DNA from: an uncultured Oscillibacter sp.
GTDB lineage: Bacteria > Bacillota > Clostridia > Oscillospirales > Oscillospiraceae
Assembly: GCA_900770295.1 (NCBI GenBank)
Contig: CAAGJQ010000085.1
Coordinates: 1-17,707, forward strand
DNA: 17,707 nucleotides
Reading direction: 5' to 3'
This document shows, one piece after another, positions 15,244-17,707 of this stretch. A model generated the notes under the pieces. It did not search any database, had not been told where the DNA came from, and saw nothing but the letters and a program-made list of their open reading frames with translations. The stretch's first letter is position 1; each line of letters begins with the position of its first letter. The translations under genes and the position numbers were made by a program.

Positions 15244-16457
15244 ACATCCCCACCGCCCTTTCGGGGACGTCCTCTGGGTTTTGCCTTCCGGGTAACACCG
15301 CAGTATGGGTAAAGTCTCTCACTTGAGATGGATCGTTCAAAGTCCTCGTTGGAGACATCCGCCTCATTGAGCGCATCGAACAGCATATCCCGGACCGTGT
15401 CCTTCAGCCGCCGCGCTTCCTCTGCCGTAATAATGTCACGCTTTTGATCCTTCCGTATCCGTTCAAAGGCGGTGAGTTTCGCCTGGATCTTCGGCACATC
15501 CCTGGCCAACTCCTTCTGCACTTCATAAGTTCCGAACTGTCGGCAGGTATACTGCGGCGCATGGGGACAGGTCCCCTCGCAATATAGTGCATGAGCGCCG
15601 CCCTTCACCAGAAAATATTTTTTGCAGACAACACACTGGCGAATGTTATGTCCGGCATTCAGAGCCGTCATATAATCCGCCTTCAGCAGCATCTGTAAGC
15701 TGTCGGTGGTGTGCTCCTGGCAAATGGCGAAGCGCTTGTCCGGCAGCTCCCGCGGCACATAGCTCACAACACAGTGGTCATATTTTTGATAAAACGGCTG
15801 CTCCAGGTTTCTGGGATTAACGATCAATTTCTCAACCAGCCGCTCATCGTTGTAGAGCTGATAGAGCGAGGCGGCATAGTTCTCCGGAGAGTTATGTTCC
15901 AGCTTGGAGAGGAGAAAGTGGATGAAGTTATGGATCGTGGGATTGAAACACGCGACATCTCCCAGATAGCGTTCGTAGCGATTCATCTGCTTTCGATAAT
16001 AGAGCCACTTCGTTTTCCGTCCTCCGGGGAAAATCAGAAGCGGGGCTGGGATCTGGCCGGTTGTCTCCGCTTGCTCCGCCATCTCTCCCCATTGCTCTAT
16101 GGAAAAATCCTCATAATCCAGATCTTCTTCCGGCAGCAGGGACCGGAACTCAGTGTACTGCTGGGCCTCGTTGAAAAATTTGCTGTCATCCCGAAGCAGG
16201 ATCTGAAACACCCGGAACTCCATCATCCGCGTACGCAGAGCCATGAACTGGTAGTTGAGCTTCCGCCAAAATTCCCGGTCCTGGGTGCGCTCGTACTGCT
16301 CCGTAAGGTTTTTCATGCGCCGGACGTTTTTCTGGATGCGCTGATAGTCCTCCAATGACAGGTTCAAAATGTCTGCTGTCAGTTCGCCTGCGGAAAATAA
16401 TTCCCCGCCGTACTCGATCGTATCTCCATGAATATAGAAAACGATATCCCCGTCCAT
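15240..16457 (-). CDS. DUF6076-like protein with a cysteine-rich centre, mobile-element associated
   Basis: This is a 405-residue protein. It resembles proteins annotated DUF6076 on integrative elements and plasmids of gut Firmicutes, by memory of the pattern. The N-terminal two thirds is helical and acidic/basic (coiled-coil-like around residues 35-75). A cysteine/histidine cluster follows (about 275-310: CVVCKKYFLV, YCEGTCPHAPQYTCRQF), likely a zinc-binding module. The tail is basic and Arg/Lys-rich, reading TRKAKPRGRPRKGGG, an AT-hook-like PRGRPRK motif, suggesting DNA binding. Function is unknown. The start is set by GGGGGAGG seven bases upstream. The stop overlaps the sigma gene. Its promoter region carries three GGAA-n-TTCC-type sites. 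Confidence 0.85.
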   Translation of the reverse strand: MDGDIVFYIHGDTIEYGGELFSAGELTADILNLSLEDYQRIQKNVRRMKNLTEQYERTQDREFWRKLNYQFMALRTRMMEFRVFQILLRDDSKFFNEAQQYTEFRSLLPEEDLDYEDFSIEQWGEMAEQAETTGQIPAPLLIFPGGRKTKWLYYRKQMNRYERYLGDVACFNPTIHNFIHFLLSKLEHNSPENYAASLYQLYNDERLVEKLIVNPRNLEQPFYQKYDHCVVSYVPRELPDKRFAICQEHTTDSLQMLLKADYMTALNAGHNIRQCVVCKKYFLVKGGAHALYCEGTCPHAPQYTCRQFGTYEVQKELARDVPKIQAKLTAFERIRKDQKRDIITAEEARRLKDTVRDMLFDALNEADVSNEDFERSISSERLYPYCGVTRKAKPRGRPRKGGGDV

Positions 16458-16508
16458 GCGCTCGCCTCCCCCGGAATAAATTGTCCCCCCTGGAAAATAA
16501 TTCGTCCC
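16392..16508. promoter_or_regulatory. Three GGAAwAAwTT-type operator-like repeats around the DUF6076-like gene start
   Basis: Related near-palindromes occur at 16392-16406 (GGAAAATAATTCCCC), 16473-16487 (GGAATAAATTGTCCC) and 16492-16508 (GGAAAATAATTCGTCCC). The first lies inside the beginning of the gene. The other two, 19 bases apart, lie in its leader just downstream of the presumed promoter. The arrangement suits a repressor that blocks and perhaps loops this divergent promoter region. Confidence 0.5.
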
Positions 16509-16519
16509 GACTTTTTATT

Positions 16520-16548
16520 ATCTTATCAAAATCTCCGACACAATACAA
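16520..16548 (-). promoter_or_regulatory. Promoter for the DUF6076-like/sigma operon
   Basis: On the minus strand TTGTAT (16543-16548) and TAAGAT (16520-16525) stand 17 bases apart, a reasonable housekeeping-type promoter. An alternative -10, GATAAT, overlaps it at 16517-16522. Transcription would start near 16513, leaving the paired operator-like repeats in the leader. A plus-strand promoter for the excisionase gene must overlap here, but only a weak candidate (TTATTA/CACAAT) is visible. Confidence 0.5.
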
Positions 16549-16554
16549 GCAGGA

Positions 16555-16589
16555 GGGCATCAGCGTCGCCGCTGATGCCCTTACTTTTT
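16555..16589 (+). terminator. Hairpin and T-tract just before the excisionase gene, possible attenuator
   Basis: GGGCATCAGCG (16555-16565) pairs perfectly with CGCTGATGCCC (16570-16580) around TCGC and is followed by TTACTTTTT. It lies 18 bases before the excisionase ATG, directly before its ribosome site (AAAGGAGAA). No plus-strand gene ends upstream, so it either attenuates the excisionase transcript or protects it from outside transcription. Confidence 0.7.
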
Positions 16590-16607
16590 GCAAAGGAGAA
16601 ATCGAAA

Positions 16608-16823
16608 ATGAAACAGTCACAGTACAACTCCTATGACGACCTGCCTCTGTTCCTCAACGCAGATATGGTGGCAAAGGTGCTGGGGGTATCGTCCTCCACC
16701 AGCTATGAGCTGATGCATGAACCGGACTTCCCGGTGCTGAATGTCGGCAGCAGGATGGTGGTTCCCAAGGAAGCGTTCATCCAGTGGGTCACCAAACACA
16801 CGGAAGGAGGTGTCCGCGAATGA
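16608..16823 (+). CDS. Excisionase-like helix-turn-helix protein (MerR/Xis type)
   Basis: This 71-residue protein has the winged-helix excisionase/DNA-binding layout: PLFLNADMVAKVLGVSSSTSYELMHEPDFPVLNVGSRMVVPKEAFIQWV is split here as FLNADMVAKVLGVSSST (helix-turn-helix) and then a wing ending RMVVPKEAFIQWV. Such proteins bend DNA at element ends or regulate excision of integrative elements. The start is fixed by AAAGGAGAA at about 7 bases. It overlaps the next gene by four bases (ATGA), so the two form one operon. A hairpin lies just before it. No integrase is in the window; it would be expected further along the element. Confidence 0.88.
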   Translation: MKQSQYNSYDDLPLFLNADMVAKVLGVSSSTSYELMHEPDFPVLNVGSRMVVPKEAFIQWVTKHTEGGVRE

Positions 16824-17491
16824 CTGCGCTCACCTATCAGAAAGACGCGAGAGCGTATCGGTTCTCGCTGCCCAACGAAATCTGGGGGCTGAAGCTTCCG
16901 CCTACCGCCTTCAGTGTCCTCGCCTACCTCTGCTATCTCAACAGCCATCATAGGGGTGACGCTGTGCCAAGTGTGGACGAGATCGCATCGCTGCTTCACA
17001 TGGGCCCGGACATGGCGCAAAAGCAGATGGATACTCTGATCAAGGGAGATCTGATCTCGCCGCAGATGGTTCCAGTGTTCACGCACAAGCGCACAGGAAA
17101 GTTTTTCTCCCTCCCCAACGAAATCTTTTCCCTGGATCTGGGGCATGGCGCGATCACCGTCTACGCCTACCTGCTCTACTGTGAAGACCGCAGCAGTCAT
17201 CAGTGCCATCCCAGTTACAACACCATCTCCACCGCTGTGGGACTGGCCGTGAACACGGTAATGAAGCACATCACCAAACTGGTGAACAGACAGTTTATCA
17301 CAGCGGAGCATACCAGCTACACCGACAGCCGGGGAATGAAGTGGAACGGCAACAACTGCTACACCATCCTGCCGATCCAGGAAGCCATCAACCATTCCTA
17401 CGAGCGGCAGATGGTAAAACTGGAGGAAGTCACGGAACGGCAGCGGGTAGCAGAGGAACTGCGGAAAACAAGGTCGTGTTCGCCCCTGTGA
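16820..17491 (+). CDS. Helix-turn-helix protein with two winged-helix domains, replication-initiator/regulator-like
   Basis: This 223-residue protein has two similar halves. Each begins SLPNEIW/SLPNEIF (near residues 14-20 and 94-100), then an alpha-beta segment of the type AxxVLAYLCYL/AYLLYCEDR and a helix-turn-helix: PSVDEIASLLHMGPDMAQKQM and HPSYNTISTAVGLAVNTVMK. That internal repeat fits HTH_36-type domains in phage and plasmid replication-initiator or replisome-organiser proteins and in conserved element proteins of gut Firmicutes. A role in element maintenance or transfer is inferred. The start (ATG at 16820) has GGAGG about nine bases upstream and overlaps the excisionase stop by four bases. 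A weak terminator-like hairpin follows. Confidence 0.88.
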   Translation: MTALTYQKDARAYRFSLPNEIWGLKLPPTAFSVLAYLCYLNSHHRGDAVPSVDEIASLLHMGPDMAQKQMDTLIKGDLISPQMVPVFTHKRTGKFFSLPNEIFSLDLGHGAITVYAYLLYCEDRSSHQCHPSYNTISTAVGLAVNTVMKHITKLVNRQFITAEHTSYTDSRGMKWNGNNCYTILPIQEAINHSYERQMVKLEEVTERQRVAEELRKTRSCSPL

Positions 17492-17511
17492 GCCGCTGTG
17501 TGCGCTTCTTC

Positions 17512-17548
17512 GGGGCTGGGTGGAGTCCCAGTCCCTGCAAGGGTTTTT
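17512..17548 (+). terminator. Possible terminator of the excisionase operon
   Basis: GGGGCTGGG (17512-17520) pairs with CCCAGTCCC (17527-17535) with one wobble, and a nested short stem CCCT-GCA-AGGG is followed by TTTTT (17544-17548). The T-tract is separated from the larger stem by eight bases, so efficiency is doubtful. Confidence 0.4.
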
Positions 17549-17707
17549 GAGGCGGTTTTCGGGAGCTGTTTACGACCCTTCGGAGGACGAAAGTCGAAGC
17601 AGGATAAACACCAGGCGTCAAGCGTGACGTCCTGTTCGGTCACTTCTGCCCGCGGTGCGGGCAGTTACGGGAGTTTTTGGGGCGTTCCAAAGTGGGGTCA
17701 AAATCGA
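17549..17707. other. Non-coding, inverted-repeat-rich stretch at the right edge, possible oriT or leader
   Basis: No supported gene. Several short inverted repeats are visible: CGTCA-AGCG-TGACG (17616-17629), CTGCCCGC-GGT-GCGGGCAG (17646-17664) and a TTTGGGGCGTTCCAAA-type element (near 17675-17690), with G-rich sequence (AAGTGGGGTCAAAATCGA) at the end. This is the position where relaxase or mobilisation genes and their oriT often follow. It is only a suggestion. Confidence 0.25.

Noticed and set aside
17398..17643. Minus-strand frame of 81 codons at the right edge
   Set aside because: Largely opposite the helix-turn-helix gene and the palindromes; no ribosome site and no recognisable domain.
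17632..17707. Frame reading LFGHFCPRCGQLREFLGRS at the right edge
   Set aside because: A short zinc-ribbon-like run, but with no usable ATG, GTG or TTG start or ribosome site and cut by the edge; it overlaps a palindrome that alone could produce the CPRCG pattern.

Overview
The window looks like chromosomal DNA of an anaerobic Firmicute, most likely a gut Clostridia/Oscillospiraceae-type bacterium (inference). The grounds are strong AGGAGG-type ribosome sites, moderately high G+C, short intergenic gaps, a polyprenyl-carrier gene set of Gram-positive type, and a mobile-element module (sigma factor, DUF6076-like protein, excisionase-like protein, helix-turn-helix protein) of the kind seen in gut Firmicutes. 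No tRNA, rRNA or CRISPR array was found.

Region 1 (1-4340) is a phosphate/polyphosphate block. On the minus strand polyphosphate kinase (ppk1) is followed by the first codons of a Ppx/GppA-type exopolyphosphatase that runs off the left edge. Divergently, a Na+/phosphate cotransporter with a PhoU tail lies behind two TTTTACAA repeats 11 bp apart, which look like a PhoP (Pho) box. A stem-loop with a T-tract sits in the presumed ppk leader.

Region 2 (4341-5800) holds a NagD-type HAD phosphatase and a small membrane-anchored protein of unknown function.

Region 3 (5800-13840) is the most interesting part: two adjacent transcription units that seem to share one regulator. Unit A is a histidine kinase, an OmpR-family response regulator and an MFS transporter. 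Unit B is a membrane zinc-ribbon protein, a PAP2 phosphatase, a YtrA-like GntR regulator, a DUF368 protein (a family now known as polyprenyl-phosphate translocases) and a MurJ/SpoVB-type MOP flippase. An identical 20-bp sequence, ATTGTTTATCTCCTGTTTAA, precedes both units. It contains GTTTA at an 11-bp period, and before unit B the series extends to four helically phased units. The simplest reading is that the response regulator controls its own operon and a dedicated undecaprenyl-phosphate recycling/flipping operon.

Region 4 (13841-14370, minus) is an arsC-type reductase preceded by the decayed 3' end of what looks like a small thioredoxin-like gene. The decay stops where an integrated element appears to begin.

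Region 5 (14367 to the right edge) is one end of that element. On the minus strand are a DUF6076-like protein and a sigma factor whose DNA-binding tail is frameshifted. On the plus strand are an excisionase-like protein and a helix-turn-helix protein. The divergent control region has GGAA-n-TTCC operator-like repeats and a hairpin just before the excisionase gene. The last 200 bases are non-coding and rich in inverted repeats.
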